Position numbers and translations under genes: made by a program. 64,000 nt of DNA, from positions 16,462 through 80,461 of the forward strand of contig KN817519.1 of the NCBI GenBank assembly GCA_000827495.1, in the 5' to 3' direction. Shown here piece by piece: positions 46,708 to 56,167 of the stretch. This DNA is from Hypholoma sublateritium FD-334 SS-4. Lineage: Eukaryota > Basidiomycota > Agaricomycetes > Agaricales > Strophariaceae. Below the pieces are notes generated by a model. It made no database searches, was not told the DNA's origin, and worked only from the letters and a program-made list of their open reading frames with translations. Numbering within the stretch: position 1 is the first letter of the stretch; every line of letters starts with the position of its first letter.

Positions 46708-47472
46708 ATGGCCACCATCAGGTATCTACTCTCTCGATTTGCCGCGTTATTGCACTCACCCCGCCCATTTGCAGACACGAATTCTACGAAACCGACGAGA
46801 AGGTCACACTCTCCATCTTCGACCGCGGCGCTGATCCCGCTCAGGTCTCTATCACATTCGAGCCGAGAAAGGTAGCAGCCCTCCCACTCCAATCAGCGGC
46901 CCCTTCCTGACGCATCGCTCGCTCAAGTTTACCTATACACATGGCGAGAAGTCCCTCGTGCTTGAGCCTCTGAAGGGGCAGATCGACCCCGACGCGAGTG
47001 ATTTCACCGTTGGCAAAGTCAAGATCGAGGTGCGTCTCATCAAGCGCGCACACGCCCGCTGGGGGGCCCTAGTCGGCGATAGCCCTGATCGTACGCAATC
47101 CGTCTCTTAACCCGCTTTAACAGCTAACGCGCCGCCCCAGCATTGACCGCGCCCCAGACCATCTCGCCCGAGCCCTCGACCTCGACGGGCGTCCGCAAGC
47201 AAGCGAAGAACTGGGACGCGCTGACGACGACGATCCTCACCTCCGAGAAAGAGAAGACGACGGAGGAGGATCCCAACGTCGGCGGCGACAGCACGCTCAA
47301 CACGTTCTTCCAGAAGATCTTTGGCGATGCAGATGAGGACACCAAGCGCGCTATGATGAAGAGCTACCAGGAGAGCGGCGGCACCACGCTCAGCACCAAC
47401 TGGGACGAGGTGAAGCGCGCTCCGGTGGAGGTCAAGCCGCCTGCAGGCTCTGAGTGGAAAAAGTGGAATTAA
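46708..47472 (+). CDS. sgt1: Sgt1 (CS + SGS domains, no TPR)
   Basis: A tiny first exon encodes MATIR, then HEFYETDEKVTLSIFDRGAD opens the CS (p23-like) domain, which ends near IEVRLIKRAHARWGALVGD. After a short linker the SGS domain is complete: KNWDALTTTI, EEDPNVGGDSTLNTFFQKIF, DEDTKRAMMKSYQESGGTTL and STNWDEVKRAPVEVKPPAGS, ending EWKKWN at 47472. Four exons. Sgt1 is an Hsp90 co-chaperone that links Hsp90 to Skp1/SCF and kinetochore or immune-type clients through CS and SGS. The N-terminal TPR domain of yeast, human and plant Sgt1 is absent, and the divergent GST-like gene leaves no space for it, so the short form appears genuine. Confidence 0.92.
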
Positions 47473-47656
47473 CTTGTCCTACTAGCATTTATTGTCACCA
47501 TCTTGTCTCCGGGTTCCTCGCATTTTGCATGTTTTGCCTGTTATGTCGCATACAATTGTTGTCTTTTTTGTACCATGGAAATGCTGTGAATCCACCAATC
47601 ATTATCGAGATGGATCAAATATACGGAGTCGCGTCGCGTGCACTTGACTTGCGTGC

Positions 47657-48334
47657 GTGAACATGTCTCCTCTTACCATCATCGTTGCAGCTACCAAAGC
47701 AAACGGTATCGGCATCAATGGAGGTCTCCCTTGGAAACTTTCCAAGGAACTCAAGTACTTTGCCCAGGCCACGACAAATGCCCCAGAAGGTCACCAGAAC
47801 GCGGTGATAATGGGAAGGAATACATGGGAGAGCATCCCAAAGAAGTTCAGGCCACTTCCCCGCCGAAAGAATATCGTGATCAGTACAAACCCCCACTACA
47901 ATCTGTTAGTGACTCCATCTTTCGTCGAACGCGCACTAATCTCGGCGTATACCAGAGACACCATATCTACCTCAGCCGTTCTCGCGCATAATCTTAAATC
48001 CGCTTTGGAGCTGTCGCACGCGCAGACGCCAAATCTAAATCGCGAATTTATTATCGGAGGCGCGACACTATACACCGAAGCCATCAAACTTCCTCCGTCC
48101 CCAACAGAACCATACGTCGACCGTGTCTTGCTCACCCGCATCCTTGCGCCGGATTTCAAAGAATGCGATGTGTCTATGTCTGATTTCCTCCAAGAAGAAA
48201 TTGACGGGAAAAAGGTGTGGGCTCGGGCGTCGCACAAGGAGCTGGAAGAATGGGTCGGCTTCGGGGTCGCAGAGGGCGAGTTGGAGGAGAATGGTGTAAC
48301 ATATGAATTTCAGATGTGGTTACGAGGAGTATAG
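47657..48334 (+). CDS. dfr1: Dihydrofolate reductase
   Basis: MSPLTIIVAATKANGIGING (Met at 47663, or the Met two residues earlier at 47657) opens a classical DHFR: LPWKLSKELKYF with the substrate-site region, VIMGRNTWESIPKKFRPLP (NADPH binding), RKNIVISTNP, FIIGGATLYTEAI (GGxxLY), VDRVLLTRI, and the C-terminal strand GVTYEFQMWL. The ORF reads straight through, but 47905-47955 has a good donor (GTTAGT), a CTAAT branch-like site and a CAG acceptor. It is 51 nt long, stop-free and in frame; removing it gives HYNLDTISTS, which fits the family better. Reduces dihydrofolate to tetrahydrofolate. Convergent with bL36m, 62 bp apart. Confidence 0.93.
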   Translation: MNMSPLTIIVAATKANGIGINGGLPWKLSKELKYFAQATTNAPEGHQNAVIMGRNTWESIPKKFRPLPRRKNIVISTNPHYNLLVTPSFVERALISAYTRDTISTSAVLAHNLKSALELSHAQTPNLNREFIIGGATLYTEAIKLPPSPTEPYVDRVLLTRILAPDFKECDVSMSDFLQEEIDGKKVWARASHKELEEWVGFGVAEGELEENGVTYEFQMWLRGV

Positions 48335-48396
48335 GTTGTACAGGTTGCGAGGAATATTAGATGGGTCGATTTTGTGCGTTCCGCTAGGTTAGGAAA

Positions 48397-48695
48397 CTAT
48401 CCTTGACGCTGTGGATGCGGTTAGTATGAGTACTAACGACGCCACTATTACTACACACCTGTTTATGCTTGGGGTTCTTCGAGCACACGACATACACTCT
48501 TCCCTTCCGCCTCACTACGTTACACCCTTCGCACATGACTTTGACGGAGGACCGGACTTTCATTCCTCGTGCCAGGGTGGGTGCTCGCTGAATTGTCGAG
48601 GCGACATGGTGGTGCGGGTGGTGCACGACGGGTACTGCGGCTGCGCGAAGGCGGGCGACCAGAGGCCGGCTGGAGGTGAGGAGAGCGCGCAACAT
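48397..48695 (-). CDS. rtc6: Mitochondrial ribosomal protein bL36m
   Basis: A presequence ([20 protein letters not shown]) precedes the bL36 core [14 protein letters not shown], then [16 protein letters not shown] with the zinc-ribbon Cys/His set (CxxC...C...H). A 50-nt intron (48409-48458) is followed by a second exon of only 12 nt encoding RQG and the stop at 48397-48399, which restores the canonical HKQRQG terminus. Without splicing the frame runs on into an unrelated tail, so a naive ORF call gives the wrong C-terminus. Structural protein of the large mitoribosomal subunit, and the second mitoribosomal gene in the window after mL38. Confidence 0.93.
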
Positions 48696-48975
48696 GGCGG
48701 AATGGACGACACTTGGAAAGCAAAACCCGCGCCGACGTTAGTGGCGATCACGTGCACATGTATTCCGGACCTGACCCGGCGGGCGCTCGCCGCTCGGCGC
48801 TGCAATAAACATAGCCTCTGACTCTTAAGTCAAGACTTGAGTTTGTTGGGCTGTCGTTTAAGCTTGCTGCAGGCCCAGTAATCCTCCATAATAACAGCGC
48901 AAGATAACGCCCCTTACGACCGTTCTTCCCGATATATCCCGCTCTGCACTCGCTCTGCATGCTATTTAATCTTCA

Positions 48976-50499
48976 ATGCCTCCCAGAAACTCAGCAGCGC
49001 TCATAGCACCTCACGTAGGCGGTGGCATGGCAGTCGGACTCTTCGTAGTAACTCTCCTTGCATTCGTAGTAGAGAGTCAGCTTACACAAGTGAGTTCCTA
49101 GCTTTCTTTCTCAATATGCACCTAATCGTCGGCGAGACAGCATGTGCAATCCGACCTAGGCTACCGCCAGCCTTTTTTCATCTTGTGGGTTTAATTCTTC
49201 TCTTTTTATCAGCCCTCGGTCTAATCGTCTGGCAGTTATCTCGTACATTCTTCCTTCGCAATCATCTTTCCTCTGCATCTATTGTACATTCTGTCGACGA
49301 CCCAACACACGACTACATCATTGCTGAAAGGCCTCTCCTTCGCCATTGCTAGACATCTAGAGCCAACGCATAAATACTATGCATTCTCCTTTCCACGGGC
49401 CAAGTTCTTGCGCTTGATACTCGGACTAACTCTCGGAATAACCTGCCCTGCCCTCTTATGGTTCCTTGCGATATCTCTGGCATCGTAAGCATTGATCGCC
49501 CTTATGAACGCTTCTAACACCCCCTAACAATTGATATGCAGCGTCAGCGACGTAACTGGTGAGCGAAATTATGATGAGTGTTCGCCGGCCCTTGTCCTTC
49601 TCTGACCCACCGATCAGCCATCTGGAACACCAATGCCTTCTTCGCCTACATCCTCACCGTGAAGCTCTTCGGCCTGCAATGGGAGCCCCGACGCCTGTTC
49701 GCTGTCGTTCTAGCGACAATAGGGACGGTTGCGGTCGTGTACGGCAGCAGCACCGCCCCCACGCCAGACCAATCCGGCGACAAAGGCGACTCGTCCACCA
49801 CCACTGATATAGGCTTCAAGCCGACCGCCCCGCTGCTCGGCAACCTCCTCACCCTCGTGGCCTCTTTCGGATACGGCCTCTACCAGGTTCTCTACAAGAT
49901 CTACGCCGCACTGCCCTCTGATCCTGAGGCCGCCGAGCTTCTCTACGAGCAAATCCCAGAAGACGACGAGGCGCTCGACCCGGCTGCGGCAGACGCGGAC
50001 ATGGTCTATCCCCCTCCCTTCGGCTTCCACCCAAATCTGTTAACATCAATGTTGGGCTTCTCAACACTCGTGCTGTTGTGGATCCCGATCCCGTTCCTCC
50101 ACTGGTCAGGAGCCGAGCTATTCAAACTCCCTCCTAATTTTGCAACCTTCATCTCGATTGTTGGGATTGCGTTGAGCGGAGTGGTCTTTAACGCCGGGTT
50201 CATGGTATGACCCTGTTAGCCTGCCGAAATTAAATCCGTTAATGACACCATTACAGGTGCTATTGGGCCTGTGGGGTCCAATCATCGTGTCCGTAGGCAA
50301 CTTGTTGACCATAGTCCTTGTGTTGATATCCGACGTGAGTATTCATTGAAGCCGATGTATCTGCGTACTGATAAGTATACTCTAGGTTATCTTCGGAGGT
50401 GGAACGGATGTCCTGACCATTTGGAGCCTCTTGGGCTCTGGGGTTATCGTCCTTGCGTTCACCGTTCTGGCATACGATATGTTTACGAAGCGGTTATAA
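48976..50499 (+). CDS. DMT-superfamily membrane transporter (SLC35F/EamA-like)
   Basis: Starts MPPRNSAALIAPHVGGGMAV at 48976; about seven exons end at FTVLAYDMFTKRL, TAA at 50499. Around ten hydrophobic segments are visible, for example MAVGLFVVTLLAFVVESQL, FLRLILGLTLGITCPALLWF, FAVVLATIGTVAVVYG, LLTLVASFGYGLYQVLYKIY, MLGFSTLVLLWIPIPFLHW, ISIVGIALSGVVFNAGFMV and GVIVLAFTVLAYDM. The motif VQSDLGYRQPFFI after the first helix and WNTNAFFAYILTVKLFG in the middle match the SLC35F / yeast vacuolar DMT group. An acidic hydrophilic loop (EQIPEDDEALDPAAADADM) splits the two halves. Probably a vacuolar or Golgi solute transporter; the substrate is unknown. Confidence 0.85.
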
Positions 50500-51243
50500 T
50501 TATCCTGCTGACGTCTCCATACTGTAGATTACCTTACATATCCTAGGAACCAGTTAGACAAATCGCGACTAGATCTAACATGAACTATGTACTCGTTAGC
50601 AGAGCAAATAATTATGTAGAGCTCTTTCAATGAACTCAAGTCGGTTATGATGAGCCACAGCAACCTGCTCGCAGGTGCCTATTAATCAAATTGCGGTGTT
50701 TTGTGATTGGGATCGACATAAGTATATGGTGTATGGATGTATGCGTAGGCGCAGAAGTGAAGGACATGGAAGGTAGCAAGCACAACGAAGTCATTAGATA
50801 GCATCACAAAGACACACAAAAAGATGATAGAGAAGCGGAATATAAGACTAAGACAGTACTACAAAATGATGTACCCAATAAGTGCAGAGAATGACGAGGA
50901 AAACGATATGAATACATGTCCATGCACTTTGCTGATTGGACTGGATACTGACTGGAATAATGGACTGTGCAAAAGGGGGGAAAGGAGGTGGGGTGGACGC
51001 GACGCTATGGTGGGTGGGCAAAGTGTCTCCGCAAGGAAAGGATTATTTTAGGAATACTGGGTACATGTTCCTTGTCGCCGCAGTGGAGAATACTGAGCTG
51101 CCGGCACAAAGCACCAGATATCATGTACGCGGAAAAGTCAGAGCGAGATTCAGCGGCACCTTCTAAAAAAGAGCCTCGCGTACAGGTATCGTGCAAAAGC
51201 CCACATGTTTACATGCTGGACTCGTCTTCAAGTGGCAATTGAC
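50500..51243. other. Intergenic region
   Basis: About 750 bp between convergent 3' ends of the transporter and Ppz genes. Short overlapping frames only; no motif recognised. Runs such as GGGGGGAAAGGAGGTGGGG near 50976 are low complexity. Confidence 0.4.
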
Positions 51244-51293
51244 ATCAAACTGCGCTGGAATTTAGGTTGGTGTCCTGGAAAGCTAATGACGTA

Positions 51294-52806
51294 TTAAACG
51301 TACCTCTTTCGCTTCGCTTTCGTCATTTCCTTTCGAAGGGCGGCACCGTCCAAAGGTTTTAGCAGCTCAAATGCACATAATAAATCCTCAGATACACTAG
51401 AAAGCATCTAATCAGGCCCCATGGGGATAACAACGAGAAGTTGGAAACGCGTACCTCATACATGCGCCGTAATTGTCAAATTCTATGCAAAATCCGTTAG
51501 TTGAGAGGACTATTGTACACCGACCATGCTCACCTCCGCAATAATTCGGAGCGCTGAATACAGTGACAAGTGTACGGTCGTTCCAAAATTCGTATCCGTC
51601 TTCCACGACCATATGCGCGCGACATATCAGGTCCATATCGTAACGGACCAAGAACTCGTTAATGATGGCCTTTCCGAAACAATAAGACACGCCTCGTTCA
51701 TTGTCTTCCCAGTCCAGCGCAGTGTCTGATGGATCTGACCAAAGCAGATCGTTGAGTAAGCCAAAGTCTGGCACGTCGGTGGGTCGGTTTATGCGCTTTA
51801 TATCCTCCATGGAGTGTAGCGACGGAGATAGGCCCCCATGGACACAGAATATCTTGGAAGCGACTATTGCTGCTATGGGCAGGCAATTAAACACGTCAAT
51901 AAATGTCTTCCAAGTCTTGATATTGCATCGCCGTTTGCATTCGTCATAGAATCCATATACTAGATCAGGGTTAGGGTAGTTTACAGAGCAGAGGAGCAGA
52001 GACGTACCTCGTGTGACATTCGCACACTCGTGATTCCCTCGCAAAAGGAAGAAGTTCTCTGGGTACTTGATCTTGTAGCAGAGGAGAAGGAGTATGGTCT
52101 CGAGACTTTGCTTTCCGCGATCGACGTAATCACCCAGGAAAAGGTAGTTTGCTGCTGGAGGGAAACCACACATCTCGAACAGACGAATAAGATCCGAATA
52201 CTGGCCGTGCACGTCGCCCACGATTTTTACCGGGGGTGAGAGCTCGACCAGGGTCGGCTGACTGAGAAAGACATCCCGCGCGGCCAGACATATTGCGGTG
52301 ATTTCGGTGTTCTTGAGACACAGGGATTTGCTCACTTTGCCTGTGTACCCTACATCTAGGAGGCGCTGAATCATGTCATCAACATCGAACTGCTTGAGTC
52401 TATCCTTGGCGGCGGCTGTTCCCGCCGAATCGGATGTGGCACCTGCGCCGTTGCTAGCCACGGAGCCTGGGGTAAAGGGTGTCGCGTTGGAGAGGATTGT
52501 ATGCGTGACGGGGATATCGAGGGGGGCGGTGGCCGGCTTGGGCGACGGCAGTGGGGACGATGGCGCGGAGGCAGGGGGCGGTGTTGAGAGCTCCGCAGAC
52601 GTTGGGTATGGCGAGGCATGGGTGTGATCGGAGACGCTGATGGCGGGCGTGCCGTTGGCGGCGTCCAAGGGGTGTGAGGAGGCGGAGCCGGCGTCGTGGC
52701 CATCGGCGGGGTCGTTGTGCGGATCGCCAGGGGCGTCGTGGGCGGGGTCGCGGGCGTCCCTGTCCTTGGTTGCCTTGCGGGACTTCTTGGAGGGCTGCTG
52801 GCCCAT
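51294..52806 (-). CDS. ppz1: Ser/Thr protein phosphatase Z (Ppz1-like)
   Basis: Taking M at 52806 gives [15 protein letters not shown], an N-myristoylation signal (Gly2, Ser6) typical of Ppz; the in-frame Met 18 codons upstream would abolish it. The N-terminal ~150 residues are Ser/Pro/Ala-rich and disordered. The catalytic PP1-type domain is complete: [67 protein letters not shown] and SAPNYCGEFDN. Introns at 51483-51533 (51 nt) and 51960-52007 (48 nt) are stop-free multiples of three. The C-terminal exon encodes [20 protein letters not shown]; the stop is at 51294 if the last junction is not spliced, otherwise near 51244. Ppz regulates cation homeostasis and cell-wall integrity at the plasma membrane. 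Confidence 0.9.
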
Positions 52807-53034
52807 GGACGGGGGCTGGGGCGACTGGGGACGCTGTCTGCCCAGACGAGAGGTGATCACGGAGAGGAGGGTAGGCGCCAGCGTAGAAGAGATTATGTAA
52901 AATGGACGTGGTTCAGGTCAGTCTGGCGCATCACAGCCGCGTCGCTACGCCCATTGTTTGGCTCTTGTTTGCCCTCATCTCATCACTATCGCATGCAAAA
53001 CATAATATTCCTATAGCAGTACAGCCTAACTCCT

Positions 53035-53767
53035 CTAGAACTTGCCAAACGTCTTGGTCGCAGCCTTGCTCTTGGCCACCCTCAACACGTTGAAGCGCAC
53101 AGTCTTCGATAGCGGTCGGCATTGTCCTGCCAGCCCCATCAGTCTCGTCTCTTGGCGCCCCAGCACGGTCCAACTTACCAACAGTGACAACATCGCCGAG
53201 CTCGACACGGAACGCGGGCGACGAGTGTGCAGCCAGGTTCTTGTGGCGCTTTTCGTAACGGTCTGTAGTTTCCGCGTAAACAATCAGCCATTCCTGCAAC
53301 GTACTTTACGCACTGTATTTGGGGATGTAGTGCAGGTAGTCCCGGCGAATGATGATCGTGCGGTTCATTTTCGTGGAGATGACACGGCCGGTGAGGATAC
53401 GGCCACGGATGGAGATGTCACCGGTGAAAGGGCACTTCTTGTCTGTGCAAAGTTCAATATTTGACCCAATGCGAGTACTCGCATGACGCACCAATGTAAG
53501 TGCCGTTGATGGCCTCAGAGGGCGTCTTAAACCCAAGACCAACGTCCTTATACCATCGCTTCTCCTTGGTCGCGACCTTCTTTCCACCTAAATCCAGAGT
53601 CAGCCTCGCATCGCCATTTCCCCAACACTTCAGACGGACCACGGGCTTTGGCGTTGTGGAAGATTTCCTGCTTCTGGTACGCCTTTTCGATCTGATTTTC
53701 ACGCAGCACGATAAGATACAATTATACAATGGACGACCGGCATGAAACTCACTTGAGCGTCGGCCAT
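53035..53767 (-). CDS. rps11: 40S ribosomal protein S11 (uS17)
   Basis: ATG at 53767 encodes MADAQ, then an intron, then IEKAYQKQ. The following exons give [60 protein letters not shown] and [20 protein letters not shown], and the last exon ends [19 protein letters not shown] at 53035. Six exons in about 730 bp, an intron density typical of basidiomycete ribosomal protein genes. It is a component of the cytosolic small subunit that binds 18S rRNA. No snoRNA was recognised in its short introns. Confidence 0.95.
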
Positions 53768-54697
53768 GGTGATGATCTTGAGGTCTTGAACGCGGAAACA
53801 GCCCTCTCGCGCAGATTTTGGCGGTTTGTTGATACTTGTTTGGAAATGGCCTGCCGGAAGCCACCTTGTAGTAACTGTATAGCCAATGCGGCATTTGCCG
53901 GAAGTATTTCGCTCCTGCGTCTCACCACTACGACTCGCCCTCCTCATCCATGATTGACCTCTGACAGCGACTAGAACCTTGTAGTCCCTGCTTTCTCTGC
54001 TGAACCCATGCACGGAAGAATCTTGTACCCTTTCAACAACCCCGAATGGTCTTCACTCAATTGCCCTCATCACTGATTACTTCCCCATCATGCACCGAAA
54101 GGCGAGGAAAACTCATTCATGATTGTGTTCCGGTAGAGGCTCTAGACTCACCTAACTCGACATGTCATAATATTTACGTTTGTGCGTTGTACCCAATACA
54201 TTTGTGGAAGGAATCGAATGATCACATTCACCTATCGATATCTCGGAAATTCACACCCAGTGTACACTATCTAAATTTCTACGCAGCGGCAGCTGTCGCC
54301 GAGAAAATTTGAGCATTGCCTAAAATAGACATTCGTATTCCTTTTTTATATAAATACTCGGAAAGTCCTGTGATGGTACCGAGGTGAGTAGTCTCCTTTA
54401 CAGACTCCTATGGGTCTGACGCTCGATCCAGATACCTCTGTAAAATTGCACTCATTCAGATTATTTCCGTGCTGCGTGTTCTGCCTGCAAGAAAATTCAG
54501 TGTCCGGCTAGTTTGAAATTTCTTCGCGTTGATTAGTGGTATGTTTTCCGCCATTATTATTACGAACACTTTATTTATTCAACAGCCGTACTGTTATTCA
54601 TTTAGTTCCCAGGTACACCCCTTTCGTTCGTTCATTGCGTTCTTCCCCGACGCGTCCTTTGTTTGGTATGTTCTTCGGGGTCTTAGCCAGTTCGACG
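53768..54697. other. Intergenic region with an isolated TATA-like element
   Basis: About 930 bp upstream of rps11. TATATAAATAC near 54348 on the plus strand is followed by ATGGTACCGAGGTGAGT, which resembles a small spliced transcript start, but no conserved protein could be read after it. An uncharacterised non-coding RNA or nothing are both possible. Confidence 0.3.
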
Positions 54698-55660
54698 CTA
54701 TAGGTACTCTAGCGATCCGAGGTTGAGCAATCTCTTCTCGATCCTTTCGCGCCCCGACTCCGTCATAGGGAGTCTCGAGCTGCCAATTTCGGATGCTACA
54801 GAATAATCATCGGGCACATTAGGAGTATGGGAGATGACGTTGTTGCTGGGTCCCTCAGATTGAATATCCGGAGCTAAATCTCGTCTAGGAGCATCATGGG
54901 TCCTCGCCGGGCACTTCCCTCCATGGCCACTTTCTTGAAAATAGACGCAACATCTCTTGCAGAACTGGTGGACACATTTCGAGGAGTTCCGAGTAGGCGC
55001 ATTTGCTTTTGCTCTATTCAAGCGGCAGATAGGACCGTTGCACGCAACCATAGGTTTTCCAGTGTATGGATTAATTGCGTTCCATGTATGAGGGTGATTG
55101 TCATTAGGTGGGGCCCGTGTAATAGTCACTGGAGTAGAACCCGGTATAATCGCAGACGAACCAATGCCGGAAAAATTAGAAGCAGGATTAAAAGGTAGAT
55201 ACGAATAGGTAGGAGTGGGTGCTGCAACGAGTCGTCGCGTCGGGGTCGGGAATGGTGATAGGTTGAACGTCGACGATACAGGAGATGATTCTGGAGTGAT
55301 TGGAATATTAAGGAGATCTTGTAATGAAAATTGACTTGGCGACATTTCTGAGAAAATGGAATCCGAATTGCTATTATCAGAGATTTGCTGCCTAGGTAAA
55401 TCATATCGCCAGCGGTGAAAGTGGGGACCTTCCGGCTGGGGTTGAGTACAGGCCTCGTACCAGTAGCCTTTATTCTGGGCAGCCTTGACTGGATCCCTGT
55501 TTCGGCCACGGCAGACATGCAACATGACCGGTCTGTCGCAGTACATGGTCTCGCCCGTAGAATTATAAATCAGCTTTATAATGCGACCGCAAGGTGGTCC
55601 AAACCACGCAGATATTTCCGAGGGGGAGTTCATAATGAGAAAAACGTAGGCACGCTCCAA
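54698..55660 (-). CDS. Cys-rich putative zinc-binding protein
   Basis: A single-exon ORF of 320 residues (start at 55660, or the Met at 55633 reading MNSPSEISAWFGPP). The N-terminal 80 residues have spaced Cys and His (CGRII, MYCDRPVMLHVCRGRNRD, GYWYEAC, HFHRWRYD), a layout reminiscent of GRF-type zinc fingers. The middle is Ser/Pro-rich. A second Cys cluster follows near 54950-55050: VACNGPICRLNRAKANA, SSKCVHQFCKRCCVYF and GHGGKCPARTH, likely binding zinc. The C-terminus is a charged helix (ESGRERIEKRLLNLGSLEYL). No catalytic domain is visible; proteins with this pattern occur in Agaricomycetes without known function. It could be DNA-binding or transposon-associated; this is inference. Confidence 0.65.
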   Translation of the reverse strand: MERAYVFLIMNSPSEISAWFGPPCGRIIKLIYNSTGETMYCDRPVMLHVCRGRNRDPVKAAQNKGYWYEACTQPQPEGPHFHRWRYDLPRQQISDNSNSDSIFSEMSPSQFSLQDLLNIPITPESSPVSSTFNLSPFPTPTRRLVAAPTPTYSYLPFNPASNFSGIGSSAIIPGSTPVTITRAPPNDNHPHTWNAINPYTGKPMVACNGPICRLNRAKANAPTRNSSKCVHQFCKRCCVYFQESGHGGKCPARTHDAPRRDLAPDIQSEGPSNNVISHTPNVPDDYSVASEIGSSRLPMTESGRERIEKRLLNLGSLEYL

Positions 55661-56167
55661 GGACAGAGGGAAATACGGATTCTACATCACGCAAAACAAG
55701 CTGGTATATATATCGCTAGAGTATGTGCCACTGTGGCATTGCTTTCAGGCAAGCCACAGGTATCAAAGAGGGCCAAATTGACTCGTGGCTGCTCGGTGGG
55801 TCAAAGCAACGACGCCGCTTGATGGTCACAACATTTCCCCAGAAACTGCGAGAGGCGCGCGCGTATCTCAATTATACTACAGGGGTCTCTGTTCGACGGC
55901 GACCGCCGGCAGATGAAAAGCCTGAGTGTATAATCAATGGGGCTGAGGCGGCATGGCGCGCAGTGTGGCCAGTGGATAGCAAAGCTTCGCGGAATCACCT
56001 ACGGCGGAATGTGACTTGACGTCGAGTTGAAACATCCCCAGCATCTAGATATACCTGATACTTGCTATGCAATGTTATCTACATGCTGAGCGCTGAGCCT
56101 GAGAGTGATCTGCGAGTTTCCTTTTCTGGTCTGCTATAAATGAGCCGACGCGACGCGGTATTTGCCA
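55661..56167. promoter_or_regulatory. Divergent intergenic region upstream of DNA ligase I
   Basis: About 500 bp between divergent genes. TATATATATC lies near 55705, upstream of the Cys-rich gene on the minus strand. GACGCGACGCGG just before the ligase ATG resembles an MCB-type ACGCG element (two ACGCG cores at 56147-56157), which in fungi drives S-phase genes; this fits DNA ligase I but is inference. Confidence 0.4.

Noticed and set aside
48411..48821. 136-residue plus-strand ORF
   Set aside because: Antisense to bL36m, whose conserved zinc ribbon and splice structure are clear on the minus strand.
54373..54540. Small spliced gene after the TATA-like element at 54348
   Set aside because: The readable peptide is short, has no conserved features, and the putative intron would be under 25 nt.
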